Origin: Cyclobacteriaceae bacterium
GTDB lineage: Bacteria > Bacteroidota > Bacteroidia > Cytophagales > Cyclobacteriaceae
Reading direction: 5' to 3'
Length of the DNA stretch: 8,070 bases
NCBI GenBank assembly: GCA_013140395.1
Contig: JABFSY010000223.1
Span: 1-8,070 of the forward strand
This document shows, one piece after another, positions 1 to 7,856 of this stretch. The translations under genes and the position numbers were made by a program. The notes under the pieces were generated by a model that was not told where the DNA came from, ran no database searches, and worked only from the letters and a program-made list of their open reading frames with translations. Each line of letters begins with the position of its first letter. The first letter of the stretch is position 1.

Positions 1-690
1 GAAATAAGCAGACAATTTTCTTGATGCTAGCCAATGACTATTCCCGCCATTAATGTCTTCAGCAAGCATCTCCTTCTTGATCCAGACGAAGAAAAGATAC
101 CAGAGTCCGAAGAAAAGAACCATACGAAGCACAAAAAAGAAGGGGAAACTACCCGCATGTAGTGGCCAGAAGAAATAGGCGCTCTTGCCCATCAGTATCT
201 TATCGTAATGATCGCTCTTTACATCATAAAGGCTATGGTCGGTCCAATGGAATAAATCACCTTTTACCAAAAACCAGAGACCTACCATTAAAATACCAGC
301 AAAAGGAATCCAATGCCCGATGGCCAATGGGATACGTTTAATAGGCGCTGACCAGCCGGCTTGAGCGGCATATTGAATGGCTATAAAGAACAAACCAATG
401 ATGCCTATGCCACCAAAAAATATATTGTTTTGCCATAATGAGGTGTAAATCCGCTTCAACCAAACTGGACTTCCATGATGTTCTGTGGACGCAACATGCT
501 CCGCTGGCTCCGTGCTGGCCATCAAGCTCTTCGCTATTTCCTGAGAAGCGTGCTTTTCAGCGCCCTCGTGATGGCCACCATTTTTTGCCATGAAAACACC
601 CACTGCAAACAACAGCAACCCTACCCCAATAAGGATAAAGAGTTTCTGTTTGGTGGCCGGTTTAAAAATGTATTTTTCGTCCGCTATCAT
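1..690 (-). CDS. actF: Alternative complex III subunit ActF (second NrfD-like membrane subunit), 5' part only
   Basis: The minus strand is open from an ATG at 690-688 to the window edge, giving 230 residues with no stop. The protein starts MIADEKYIFKPATKQKLF and has a hydrophobic helix at about residues 17-34. A His-rich hydrophilic segment follows (six His between residues 40 and 72). More membrane segments lie at about 88-108, 124-143 and 171-202, with motifs LAIGHWIPFAG and FWPLHAGSFP. This fits ActF, the integral-membrane paralogue of ActC in the NrfD/PsrC superfamily. Family members have roughly 400-450 residues, so about half is missing. In solved ACIII structures ActF packs beside ActC and is proposed to help in proton movement, but is not regarded as the quinol site; that is family knowledge. 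It begins 22 bases after the actE stop, the expected operon position. The call rests on context, topology and motifs together. Confidence 0.9.
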   Translation of the reverse strand, partial: MIADEKYIFKPATKQKLFILIGVGLLLFAVGVFMAKNGGHHEGAEKHASQEIAKSLMASTEPAEHVASTEHHGSPVWLKRIYTSLWQNNIFFGGIGIIGLFFIAIQYAAQAGWSAPIKRIPLAIGHWIPFAGILMVGLWFLVKGDLFHWTDHSLYDVKSDHYDKILMGKSAYFFWPLHAGSFPFFFVLRMVLFFGLWYLFFVWIKKEMLAEDINGGNSHWLASRKLSAYF

Positions 691-712
691 TTAGAAAAAA
701 TTATAATAGATA

Positions 713-1363
713 CTAATTCTTTTGAAGTCCCTTTACATACTTGGCAATCTTCCAACGATCTTCCTCACTCACCTGCGATCCGTGAGAACCCATAAGACCT
801 TTTCCATAGGTAATCACATGGAAAATGTGCCCCTCGGTGATGTTCTTATAAGCATCACCTTTCAAATTCGCAACGCCCGGGTAAACGCTATGCTCAACAC
901 CATCAATTTTAACGCCTGCCGCAACTTTTCCATCGCCAGCTCCTTTTGCTCCGTGGCAATGTTGGCAATACATTTCGTAGGCAGCCTTACCCTGACTCAA
1001 AATCGCTTTCGTTGAGTCATATGGATTTTTCAACTTATTAGCAAGGCGTAGACCTGTGGTATCATTGACGCCTCTATAAGGGAGCCAACCTGAAGCGGAT
1101 CTCCTAACTGTGTGGGCAGGGGGCAATCTCAAATTCATTTTATAGGGATTGTACTGATTCGAGTTGTAGAATTCGCCTCTTCCATTGTCCAATGCATTGG
1201 TAATCTTTCCTTGCATCGGATCTGTAATTTGAGAAAGTGGCTCATAAGCTACAGAGTGATACATATTAGGTGCATACTCAAGCCCCTGATAGTCGCCACT
1301 GGACTTACATCCAGCAACCAATACCACTACCGCCAACACCACTGATAATTTTCGTAATCGCAT
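713..1363 (-). CDS. actE: Alternative complex III subunit ActE, monohaem cytochrome c lipoprotein
   Basis: This 216-residue protein carries one class I cytochrome c domain that takes electrons within or out of ACIII on the periplasmic side. The ATG at 1363-1361 gives MRLRKLSVVLAVVVLVAGC, a bacterial lipoprotein signal with lipobox VAGC and lipidated Cys19. The haem site is CQHCH at residues 133-137, and the Met in GLMGSH (191) is the likely sixth ligand. About 100 residues of tyrosine- and asparagine-rich sequence, including PYKMNLRLPPAHTVRR, precede the haem domain; ActE proteins use such an extension to wrap around other subunits (family knowledge). An in-frame TTG at 1375, directly after the actD stop, would add four residues; I prefer the ATG because it begins a canonical signal peptide. 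The gene lies 12 bases after actD and 22 before actF. It ends with TAG at 715-713. Confidence 0.95.
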   Translation of the reverse strand: MRLRKLSVVLAVVVLVAGCKSSGDYQGLEYAPNMYHSVAYEPLSQITDPMQGKITNALDNGRGEFYNSNQYNPYKMNLRLPPAHTVRRSASGWLPYRGVNDTTGLRLANKLKNPYDSTKAILSQGKAAYEMYCQHCHGAKGAGDGKVAAGVKIDGVEHSVYPGVANLKGDAYKNITEGHIFHVITYGKGLMGSHGSQVSEEDRWKIAKYVKGLQKN

Positions 1364-1375
1364 AGTCACGTTCAA

Positions 1376-1900
1376 TTAAAAGTTCTTTTCGTTTACTTCT
1401 GACGCGCCTTGGGATTTTAACAATGCGCTAATTTCTTCTTTGCTCATTTTATTAGTAGCCAGGTCAATCGCCATTACATGCTTATCGTCTGTGCTTCTGA
1501 TATCAAACTGACGTGGCCATTTATAGGGCTTCATGTCGCTGGCAATAAAGAAGGTGCCAACCATGCCAAAGGCGGCCAACAATACTGTCATTTCAAAAGT
1601 AACGGGAATAAAAGGAGGCAACGAAGCATGGTTTTTACCACCAATGATCATCGGCCAATCATAACCCAGCATCCAAATTTGCATCAATAACGCCAACGAA
1701 GTTCCGGTCATACCAAACAAAAAGGCTGCGATCGGCAATCTGGAACGCTTATAGCCAAGTGCTTCATCCAATCCGTGAACAGGAAAAGGCGAGTACACCT
1801 CATGAATCTTCAAGCCTTTTTCGCGCGTGTGCTCTACGGCATGTAAAAGCACATCTTCATCATCAAAAATTCCTACTACAAAATTCTTATTGCTATCCAT
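1376..1900 (-). CDS. actD: Alternative complex III subunit ActD (DUF3341 family)
   Basis: This 174-residue protein starts at an ATG at 1900-1898 and ends in TAA. The N-terminal part (residues 1-50) is a small soluble domain opening NFVVGIFDDEDVLLHAVEH, followed by the conserved YSPFPVHGLDEALG segment. Two membrane helices follow at about 55-79 and 100-121, joined by a loop with SLPPFIPVTFEMTVLL, typical of DUF3341. The tail ends in a charged helix, about 150-174. ActD has no haem or Fe-S motif. In ACIII it is a small membrane subunit whose soluble domain faces the cytoplasm; its exact task is unsettled. It starts only 3 bases after the actC stop and ends 12 bases before the preferred actE start, so translation is probably coupled. 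Length is at the short end for the family, without sign of truncation. Confidence 0.96.
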   Translation of the reverse strand: MDSNKNFVVGIFDDEDVLLHAVEHTREKGLKIHEVYSPFPVHGLDEALGYKRSRLPIAAFLFGMTGTSLALLMQIWMLGYDWPMIIGGKNHASLPPFIPVTFEMTVLLAAFGMVGTFFIASDMKPYKWPRQFDIRSTDDKHVMAIDLATNKMSKEEISALLKSQGASEVNEKNF

Positions 1901-1903
1901 ATG

Positions 1904-3277
1904 CTAGTGCTTCTGTTCAGATGATGATTTAATAATACTCTTTACCTCTGCCATATTGATTACAGGGAAAAACTTGGCGAATAACAAAAAGGCAGAGAAG
2001 AACAAACCAAAAGTAAAAATATACTCACCCATGTCGTATATCGTTGGGTGAAACATAGACCAACTAGACGGAACGTAGTCACGGTGAATAGAAGTCACAA
2101 TGATCACGAAGCGCTCGAACCACATTCCAATATTTACAATAATTGATAAAACGAATGTGGCCACAATATTGGTTCTGATCTTTTTGAACCAGAATAGTTG
2201 AGGAGAAATTACGTTACAAGTCATCATTGACCAATAGGCCCACCAATAAGGCCCTTGCATACGATTAAAGAAGGCATACTGTTCGGCAGGCACCTGTCCA
2301 TACCAGGCGATAAAGAACTCGGTGATGTAAGCAATACCAACAATTGACCCCGTGATGATGATTACAATATTCATCAACTCAATGTGGTAGATGGTAATAT
2401 AATCTTCCAGCTTGAAGACTTTGCGCGTAATGATCAAAAGTGTTAACACCATGGCGAAGCCGGAGAAAATCGCTCCAGCTACGAAGTAGGGAGGGAAAAT
2501 GGTCGCGTGCCATCCAGGAACTACAGAAGTAGCAAAGTCCATGGATACAATTGTATGAACGGAAAGTACCAGCGGTGTTGAAAGTCCTGCCAAAATCAAT
2601 GCAACTGATTCGTAGCGACTCCAGGTTCTGGCGGCTCCATCCCATCCGAAACTCAAGGCATTATAAATGTTGGCGCGTAGCTTATGTCCTTGGCGAACAG
2701 CTCTGTCGCGGATAACCGCAAAATCCGGTATCAAGCCCATATACCAGAAGACCAACGAAACAGAGAAGTACGTTGAAATGGCAAACACATCCCACAACAG
2801 CGGTGAATTGAAATTGGCCCATAGAGAGCCCCATGTATTTGGCAATGGGAACACCCAATAGAAGCCCAACCAAAATCTACCCATGTGAGCAAACGGAAAT
2901 GTAGCCGCACAAATAACTGCGAAGATGGTCATCGCCTCTGCCGCACGGTTAATTGACATTCTCCACTTTTGGCGGAACAGCAATAAGATGGCAGAAATTA
3001 ATGTTCCTGCGTGACCGATACCGACCCACCAAACGAAGTTAGTGATATCCCAGGCCCAACCAACGGTCTTGTTTAGTCCCCAAACACCTACACCTTCCCA
3101 CAAAAGTGTGCAAAGACAATAAAAGCCAAAAGCGAGCGCCACTAATGAGATGCCCATGGCAATCCACCAAAGTTGCGTGGGCTTGCCTTCTACCTGACGG
3201 CTGATGTCCTCGGAAACATCGCGGATAGTCTTACCACCGGTTATAAGAGGTTCACGTATCGAAGAAGTTACTTGCAT
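1904..3277 (-). CDS. actC: Alternative complex III subunit ActC, NrfD-like quinol-oxidising membrane subunit
   Basis: This 457-residue polytopic protein belongs to the NrfD/PsrC family. After a soluble N-terminus (about 1-35, with [18 protein letters not shown]) I count about ten hydrophobic segments, near residues 37-60, 82-101, 115-137, 160-184, 222-245, 258-284, 296-323, 345-366, 370-396 and 415-440. Conserved family motifs are visible: [14 protein letters not shown] (His89), [21 protein letters not shown] (143-163) and [11 protein letters not shown] (His241, Asp247). These polar residues within helices are candidates for the quinol pocket and proton path; that assignment is inferred from the family. 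ActC oxidises the membrane quinol and passes electrons to the ActB Fe-S clusters. The ATG at 3277-3275 gives a normal family N-terminus, and the stop is TAG. It follows actB by 39 bases and precedes actD by 3. No haem-binding motif is present. Confidence 0.97.
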   Translation of the reverse strand: MQVTSSIREPLITGGKTIRDVSEDISRQVEGKPTQLWWIAMGISLVALAFGFYCLCTLLWEGVGVWGLNKTVGWAWDITNFVWWVGIGHAGTLISAILLLFRQKWRMSINRAAEAMTIFAVICAATFPFAHMGRFWLGFYWVFPLPNTWGSLWANFNSPLLWDVFAISTYFSVSLVFWYMGLIPDFAVIRDRAVRQGHKLRANIYNALSFGWDGAARTWSRYESVALILAGLSTPLVLSVHTIVSMDFATSVVPGWHATIFPPYFVAGAIFSGFAMVLTLLIITRKVFKLEDYITIYHIELMNIVIIITGSIVGIAYITEFFIAWYGQVPAEQYAFFNRMQGPYWWAYWSMMTCNVISPQLFWFKKIRTNIVATFVLSIIVNIGMWFERFVIIVTSIHRDYVPSSWSMFHPTIYDMGEYIFTFGLFFSAFLLFAKFFPVINMAEVKSIIKSSSEQKH

Positions 3278-3284
3278 ATTTTAA

Positions 3285-3305
3285 TCAATGGTCAATGGTC
3301 AATAG
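3285..3305. repeat. Heptamer tandem repeat between actB and actC
   Basis: Three adjacent 7-base units fill the gap between the actB stop and the actC start: TCAATGG (3285-3291), TCAATGG (3292-3298) and TCAATAG (3299-3305). On the transcribed strand they read CTATTGA-CCATTGA-CCATTGA and end 7 bases before the actC ATG. The unit is not a multiple of three, but the repeat is outside both reading frames, so a change in copy number would alter only the spacing and leader of actC. No function can be assigned from sequence. Confidence 0.85.
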
Positions 3306-3316
3306 TCTATATCCAA

Positions 3317-6300
3317 TTATGCGTGCTCTTTTTTCTCGTCTCTGTTCTTGATTTTGGTGAGGTAAAAAATATTAGGTTTCACACCAATATCTTCCAAGAC
3401 CCTGTACGCACGCGGATTGCCAATCTTCTTGTCAATGCCGTATGGTCTTTTCGGATCACTTTCAATCTTCAATAGCTTGCTGATATGGCTGTCAGGATTA
3501 TTCATGTCACCGAATACGATCGCTCCAGTCGAGCAGGCAGCCTGACACGCAGTAATCACTTCGCCATCCTTCATCGGGCGTCTTTCTTTTTTAGCGGTCA
3601 GCTTACCTGTTTGTATACGCTGTACGCAGAATGAGCATTTCTCCATTACTCCGCGTGAACGAACCGTCACTTCAGGATTTAATACCATCCTTCCCAAGTC
3701 AGTGTTCATTGCTGGGTTGGCCTGATAAAACTGTTGGTTATCGTGGTATTTAAACCAGTTGAATCTACGCACTTTATAAGGACAGTTGTTGGCACAATAA
3801 CGAGTTCCAATACAACGGTTATAAGTCATTTGATTTAACCCTTCGGTGCTATGAGTGGTTGCAGCAACCGGACAAACCGTTTCGCAAGGTGCATTGTTAC
3901 AATGCTGACACATCATGGGCTGGAATACTACCTCGGGATTTTCAGCGGCAATCTCCGCTGCTTTATAATCTTCTGGATTGGCGTCACTGCTGTAGTATCG
4001 ATCGATACGCAACCAATGCATTTCTCTACGATTGATGACTTCTTTTTTACCCACCAAGGCTACGTTGTTCTCAACATTACAGGCGACTACGCAAGCCGCG
4101 CAACCATTACAAGTGTTAAGGTCGATAGCCATACCCCAATAATGACTCTTGTATTCATGTCCTTTCCATAAGCTTAAAGTGGCAGGGTCAACCTTCTCGT
4201 CCCAATTAGTAATTTTAGGATACTCTCTTCCTGCTGCTGGATTTTCTTTGAACTCTGACAAAACAGATTCCTGAATAACGCTCTCACGTCCCATATAGGT
4301 CTGGTGAGTCTGAGTTTGTGCTAACTGGAAATCGTCTTCGGTGCTTGCAACCGTGACACCTGACGAAATACTATAATTTAACGAGCCGTTAGCTATAGCT
4401 ACCCAAGGATAAACATTTACACCAATGCCATCGGCAACTGTTCCGACTTTTGTCCGCCCGTAACCCAATGCGACCCCAATAGTGCCTGGCGCTTGACCTG
4501 GTTGAATGAGTGCCGGAAGCTTAATCGTGCTTCCTCCAACGGTCAAGCTAATCTTCTTAGTGTGACCCTCAGCATCGTTATCCAATTTCAAAACTTCGCG
4601 GGCATCTTTTTGTGATACCGTTACATAATGATCCCAAGTTGCTTTCGTTATGGGATCCGGCAATTCTTGCAGCAACGGGTTGTTGGCTTGGTTACCATTA
4701 CCAATTGCGTAGCTTTCATAGATCACTAATTCAAAACCTGTCGATTTTTCACTGGCGCCAATTTTACTTAGTGCATCCTCTGCATGACTTGTAAAAGAAA
4801 GTTCTTTTGGCTCGCCAGGCAATTCATAAACGCCTTCGTACAAACATTTATCCCAGAAGCTTTGAAAATCAAGTGCACTAGTTTGTTTTGCGAAAAACCA
4901 ATTCTTCCAATTCTCACTAACTACTGAATAATACTCTACGCCTTTCTCACCAGCCCAAACTAAGAAGCTTTCTTGCGCTTGACGAGTTGGAAAAATAGGT
5001 GTGATAGCGGGCTGAGAGAGACTATAATGTTTAGGTTTTGGCTCGAAGTCGTTCCATGATTCCAAGTAATGGTGATCTGGCGCCATATACCCCGAAGCAG
5101 AAGCTGTTTCGTCTGGTGTGTAAGAGGTCGAAACAGCAAGTTTTGTATTTTTCAGTGCACCTGCCAGTTCAGCACCTTTAGGATGATCATAGACTGGGTT
5201 GCAATTGAAGAAAATAACAGCTCCAATTTTCGAAGCCTTCGCATCTTCTATAAATGCCAACATGGCTTCGTCATTTCCCTGACGGAAGTTGACGGGCAAT
5301 GTGGTAAGAATAGTAGTTCCGTAGCTGCCTAACAAGTTGTTAATCTCATTGACTAAAACCTGCACTTCTTTATCATTTGAACTGCAGACAACGAGCGATG
5401 CTCCTTTATTAGCCAAAAGTTCTTTAGCAGCTTTTTCAACATGCGCCACTCCAGAATCTGCTGCACTTCTTCCTGCGATAATATTATAAATTTGTGCGAG
5501 TACAGCGCCTTCTTGAGATGGTTTCATCAATGAGCGATAATCCGCATTGGCACCAGTCAACGAAAGATTGCTTTCAAATTGATAGTGTCTCGACATATCG
5601 CGCTTCTCCTCGCTCACAGCACGAGTTGTACCGTAGGCTTTTGCAAACTCAATGGGAGAAAGCCAAGTGCCTAAGAAATCAGCACCCACACTAACAATCA
5701 CTTTTGCCTTACTAAAATCATAACTGGGGATAATAGCCGAACCGAAAGACTCTTCATTGGCCTTCAGTAACCCGTAGTAAGAAATAGGGTCATACTGAAC
5801 ATGCACAGTAGTCGGATACTTTGCCTTGAATTTTTCGATGGTTGCCTTAGTACTTGGGCTAAGGATTGTATTGCTTACAATTCTTATTTGACCACCCTCA
5901 GTTGAGACGGCTTCTAATTTCGAAATCACCTCTTTATCCAGTGTTTCCCAATCTGCGGGTTTATCGCTGATCCGAGGACCACGCAACCTAAAGTTATCAT
6001 ACAATGAAAGAACAGACGCTTCAACTTGTGCACTGGTGCCTCCTCTTGTAACACTTGAAAGCGAGTTACCATCTAATTTGATCGGGCGGCCATCGCGTAC
6101 TTTCACTACTACGGAACAATAGTCGCCACCATTGACGTAAGTTGATGCATAGTAATTAGGAATACCGGCATCGGCATCCACCGGCTTCACTACGTAAGGA
6201 ATTGCTTTTCGGATTGGTGCCTCGCAGGCGGCCAATGAAGCTGCAGCTACGCTAAAACCCATCATTTTCAAAAAATCTCTGCGAGAGTGACCAGGGTCTT

Positions 6301-6409
6301 CTGACACGCCCATGTCGACAAATTCTTTATCGGCATGTTTTACGTAAGAAGGATCATTCTTGAGTTGGGCTAATCCTTTCCAATATGTCTTTTTAGTAGT
6401 AGTGCTCAT
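3317..6409 (-). CDS. actB: Alternative complex III subunit ActB: Tat-exported molybdopterin-oxidoreductase-like domain fused to a four-cluster Fe-S domain
   Basis: This 1030-residue protein moves electrons from the quinol site to the haem subunits. The ATG at 6409-6407 gives MSTTTKKTYWKGLAQL, the usual ActB opening; an upstream in-frame TTG would overlap actA. A twin-arginine signal, SRRDFLKMMG (42-51), leads into SVAAASLAAC, a lipobox-like end with Cys62. Residues about 70-700 form the molybdopterin-oxidoreductase-like domain, which in known ACIII binds no molybdenum cofactor. Residues about 755-1020 form the Fe-S domain: Cys767/770/773/777, Cys834/837/842/846, Cys866/872/876 and Cys925/928/955/959. 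The third group has Thr869 where a fourth Cys would be, matching three [4Fe-4S] clusters and one [3Fe-4S]. The last two Cys groups sit in CIGTRYCANNCPYKVRRFNW and CSFCVQRIQ. The gene lies 40 bases after actA. It appears complete and in frame. Confidence 0.97.
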   Translation of the reverse strand: MSTTTKKTYWKGLAQLKNDPSYVKHADKEFVDMGVSEDPGHSRRDFLKMMGFSVAAASLAACEAPIRKAIPYVVKPVDADAGIPNYYASTYVNGGDYCSVVVKVRDGRPIKLDGNSLSSVTRGGTSAQVEASVLSLYDNFRLRGPRISDKPADWETLDKEVISKLEAVSTEGGQIRIVSNTILSPSTKATIEKFKAKYPTTVHVQYDPISYYGLLKANEESFGSAIIPSYDFSKAKVIVSVGADFLGTWLSPIEFAKAYGTTRAVSEEKRDMSRHYQFESNLSLTGANADYRSLMKPSQEGAVLAQIYNIIAGRSAADSGVAHVEKAAKELLANKGASLVVCSSNDKEVQVLVNEINNLLGSYGTTILTTLPVNFRQGNDEAMLAFIEDAKASKIGAVIFFNCNPVYDHPKGAELAGALKNTKLAVSTSYTPDETASASGYMAPDHHYLESWNDFEPKPKHYSLSQPAITPIFPTRQAQESFLVWAGEKGVEYYSVVSENWKNWFFAKQTSALDFQSFWDKCLYEGVYELPGEPKELSFTSHAEDALSKIGASEKSTGFELVIYESYAIGNGNQANNPLLQELPDPITKATWDHYVTVSQKDAREVLKLDNDAEGHTKKISLTVGGSTIKLPALIQPGQAPGTIGVALGYGRTKVGTVADGIGVNVYPWVAIANGSLNYSISSGVTVASTEDDFQLAQTQTHQTYMGRESVIQESVLSEFKENPAAGREYPKITNWDEKVDPATLSLWKGHEYKSHYWGMAIDLNTCNGCAACVVACNVENNVALVGKKEVINRREMHWLRIDRYYSSDANPEDYKAAEIAAENPEVVFQPMMCQHCNNAPCETVCPVAATTHSTEGLNQMTYNRCIGTRYCANNCPYKVRRFNWFKYHDNQQFYQANPAMNTDLGRMVLNPEVTVRSRGVMEKCSFCVQRIQTGKLTAKKERRPMKDGEVITACQAACSTGAIVFGDMNNPDSHISKLLKIESDPKRPYGIDKKIGNPRAYRVLEDIGVKPNIFYLTKIKNRDEKKEHA

Positions 6410-6449
6410 ACGCTCTTTATCGTGACCGAAACATTTAAAGCTTACAATA

Positions 6450-7703
6450 TTAATAGTGACATTTTGCGCATTCCAATCCGCCAATGTCCTCTACTTTCAT
6501 TTTTGATTTCTTTGCTGACAGATGTAACTCGTTCAGCTTGTTGTAATACTCGTTGTCTTTTGTGTTGACATCGGTTTTACGGTGGCAGTCAATACACCAT
6601 CCCATTGTTAATAAGGAGTATTGCTTTACCACTTCCATTTCTTGAACAGGACCGTGGCAGGTCTGACACTCTATTCCGCCCACATTCACATGCTGTGCGT
6701 GGTTAAAATAGGCCAAGTCAGGAAGATTGTGGATGCGAACCCACTCGATTGGTTTCTGCTTGCCGGTGTAAGAAGCTGTTTTAGAATCGTAACCGATGGC
6801 AGCATAAATTTTTTGGATCTCAGGTGACTCTTGTTTGATCTGCGTGTGGCAGTTCATACATATATTAGGAGAAGGTATGTTTGCTTGTTTACCCTTTAAT
6901 ACACCTGTGTGGCAATACTTACAGTCAATTTCATAAGACCCTGCATGAAGCTTGTGCGAAAAGGCGATGGGTTGCTTGGGTTGATAATCTTGCTGTACGC
7001 CAATGGAATAGAGTCCGTCAATTGTGGTCTTAAACCCAACCGCAGCGACTATAAAGACAACGAGGAAAATGAAACCCGAACTGCGGGTTATTGTTGCGAA
7101 CGTATAAGGCGAATTGACAACTTGCTGATCGTCTTCACTCAATTCTTTTTGGTTGAGGTATTTCTTCAAGGCCGATACGATCAGGCCAAGGATGACAAGC
7201 ATTAAAAGAAGGATGACAAGCATGCCTCCCACAATCGCATTCAAATAAGAAGAAGGTACACCGGCACTCCCTCCGCCAGCTGTTTGTTGTGCTGCTGCAG
7301 GAGCCACCTCCACTTTTTCAGCATCCGACTTTACATAAGCAAGTATGCTTAAGATCTGGGCGTCTGTATAACTGGTAAAAGCCGTCATCTGGCTTTTATT
7401 GTATTCGTTATAGATTTTGTTGGCGTACTCATCGCCACTGGCAATCTTTTTTGCCGGATTCTTTACCCATTCAATGATCCATGCAATGGATGGAGCCCGA
7501 TTTTCGACTCCAGCGAGTGCTGGTCCTACTAGTTTTTGTTTAACTCGGTGGCACGATTTACAATTGCCATTAAATAAGGCCTCCCCTGCGCTGATTGCAG
7601 CGGCATCTGTCGGAATTTCTTGAGCGAAAGAAGTGAAACTTGTTGTAACGAACAGTACGAGGGTGAGAAGCTTAACGAGATCAGATAATCTATCCTTCAT
7701 CAT
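6450..7703 (-). CDS. actA: Alternative complex III subunit ActA, multihaem cytochrome c with six CxxCH sites
   Basis: This 417-residue membrane-anchored cytochrome is the first gene of the operon. From the ATG at 7703-7701 (MMKDRLSDLVKLL) a signal peptide ends near SFTSFAQ (about residue 28). Next is a class I cytochrome c domain with CKSCH (48-52) and probable axial Met106 in KSQMTAF. An Ala/Gly/Gln-rich linker (132-150) leads to a helix at 154-178, a charged cytoplasmic loop and a second helix at about 209-225. The C-terminal multihaem domain has CKYCH (261-265), CMNCH (282-286), CQTCH (346-350), CIDCH (370-374) and CAKCH (412-416). The last haem site is one residue from the stop. The pentahaem part is the conserved ActA core that relays electrons from ActB. 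An in-frame TTG at 7742 would add 13 residues; I reject it because the ATG gives a better signal peptide. A second ATG follows at once (7700). Confidence 0.96.
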   Translation of the reverse strand: MMKDRLSDLVKLLTLVLFVTTSFTSFAQEIPTDAAAISAGEALFNGNCKSCHRVKQKLVGPALAGVENRAPSIAWIIEWVKNPAKKIASGDEYANKIYNEYNKSQMTAFTSYTDAQILSILAYVKSDAEKVEVAPAAAQQTAGGGSAGVPSSYLNAIVGGMLVILLLMLVILGLIVSALKKYLNQKELSEDDQQVVNSPYTFATITRSSGFIFLVVFIVAAVGFKTTIDGLYSIGVQQDYQPKQPIAFSHKLHAGSYEIDCKYCHTGVLKGKQANIPSPNICMNCHTQIKQESPEIQKIYAAIGYDSKTASYTGKQKPIEWVRIHNLPDLAYFNHAQHVNVGGIECQTCHGPVQEMEVVKQYSLLTMGWCIDCHRKTDVNTKDNEYYNKLNELHLSAKKSKMKVEDIGGLECAKCHY

Positions 7704-7766
7704 GACGCGTTTAGGTAACCGCTTTTTTACGGAATGGCACAAATCTACACCCCAAAGCCATTATTT

Positions 7767-7791
7767 CAAACTTATTTTACAGGCTAGGCAA
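7767..7791 (-). promoter_or_regulatory. Possible Bacteroidota-type promoter for the act operon (weak -33)
   Basis: On the minus strand TAAGTTTG at 7774-7767 matches the Bacteroidota sigma-ABfr -7 consensus TAnnTTTG. A TTG at 7791-7789 could serve as the -33 element, but the 14-base spacer is shorter than the usual 17-23, so only the -7 half is a good match. If used, transcription would begin near 7760, leaving a leader of about 55 bases before the actA ATG. The position fits the first gene of the operon. Confidence 0.35.
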
Positions 7792-7847
7792 TATTTATTT
7801 AGGACGCCCCAGAGGAGTTTTGTCTTGTCGCAGGAAAACCGGAAAAA

Positions 7848-7856
7848 TGTGGATAA
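7848..7856 (-). promoter_or_regulatory. Perfect DnaA-box consensus (TTATCCACA)
   Basis: The minus strand reads TTATCCACA at 7856-7848, an exact match to the high-affinity DnaA box. It lies 145 bases upstream of the actA ATG and overlaps one arm of the inverted repeat. I see only this one copy in the gap, so it is not an origin cluster. It could be a single regulatory DnaA site or a chance match; binding is not shown by sequence alone. Confidence 0.35.

Noticed and set aside
475..795. Plus-strand open frame of 106 codons (and similar ones across the window)
   Set aside because: It lies opposite actF and actE, which have clear family features. The other plus-strand frames are likewise antisense shadows of the act genes.
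3317..6409. ActB as a true molybdenum oxidoreductase catalytic subunit
   Set aside because: The fusion to the Fe-S domain, the neighbours ActA and ActC-F, and the family pattern fit ACIII, whose ActB lacks the molybdenum cofactor.
6410..6484. 25-codon N-terminal extension of ActB from a TTG at 6484
   Set aside because: It would overlap the end of actA in another frame and put unrelated sequence before the conserved MSTTTKKTYWKGL opening. The ATG at 6409 is the natural start.
7704..7742. 13-codon N-terminal extension of ActA from a TTG at 7742
   Set aside because: The ATG at 7703 begins a clean signal peptide, while the extension adds a charged stretch with no support.
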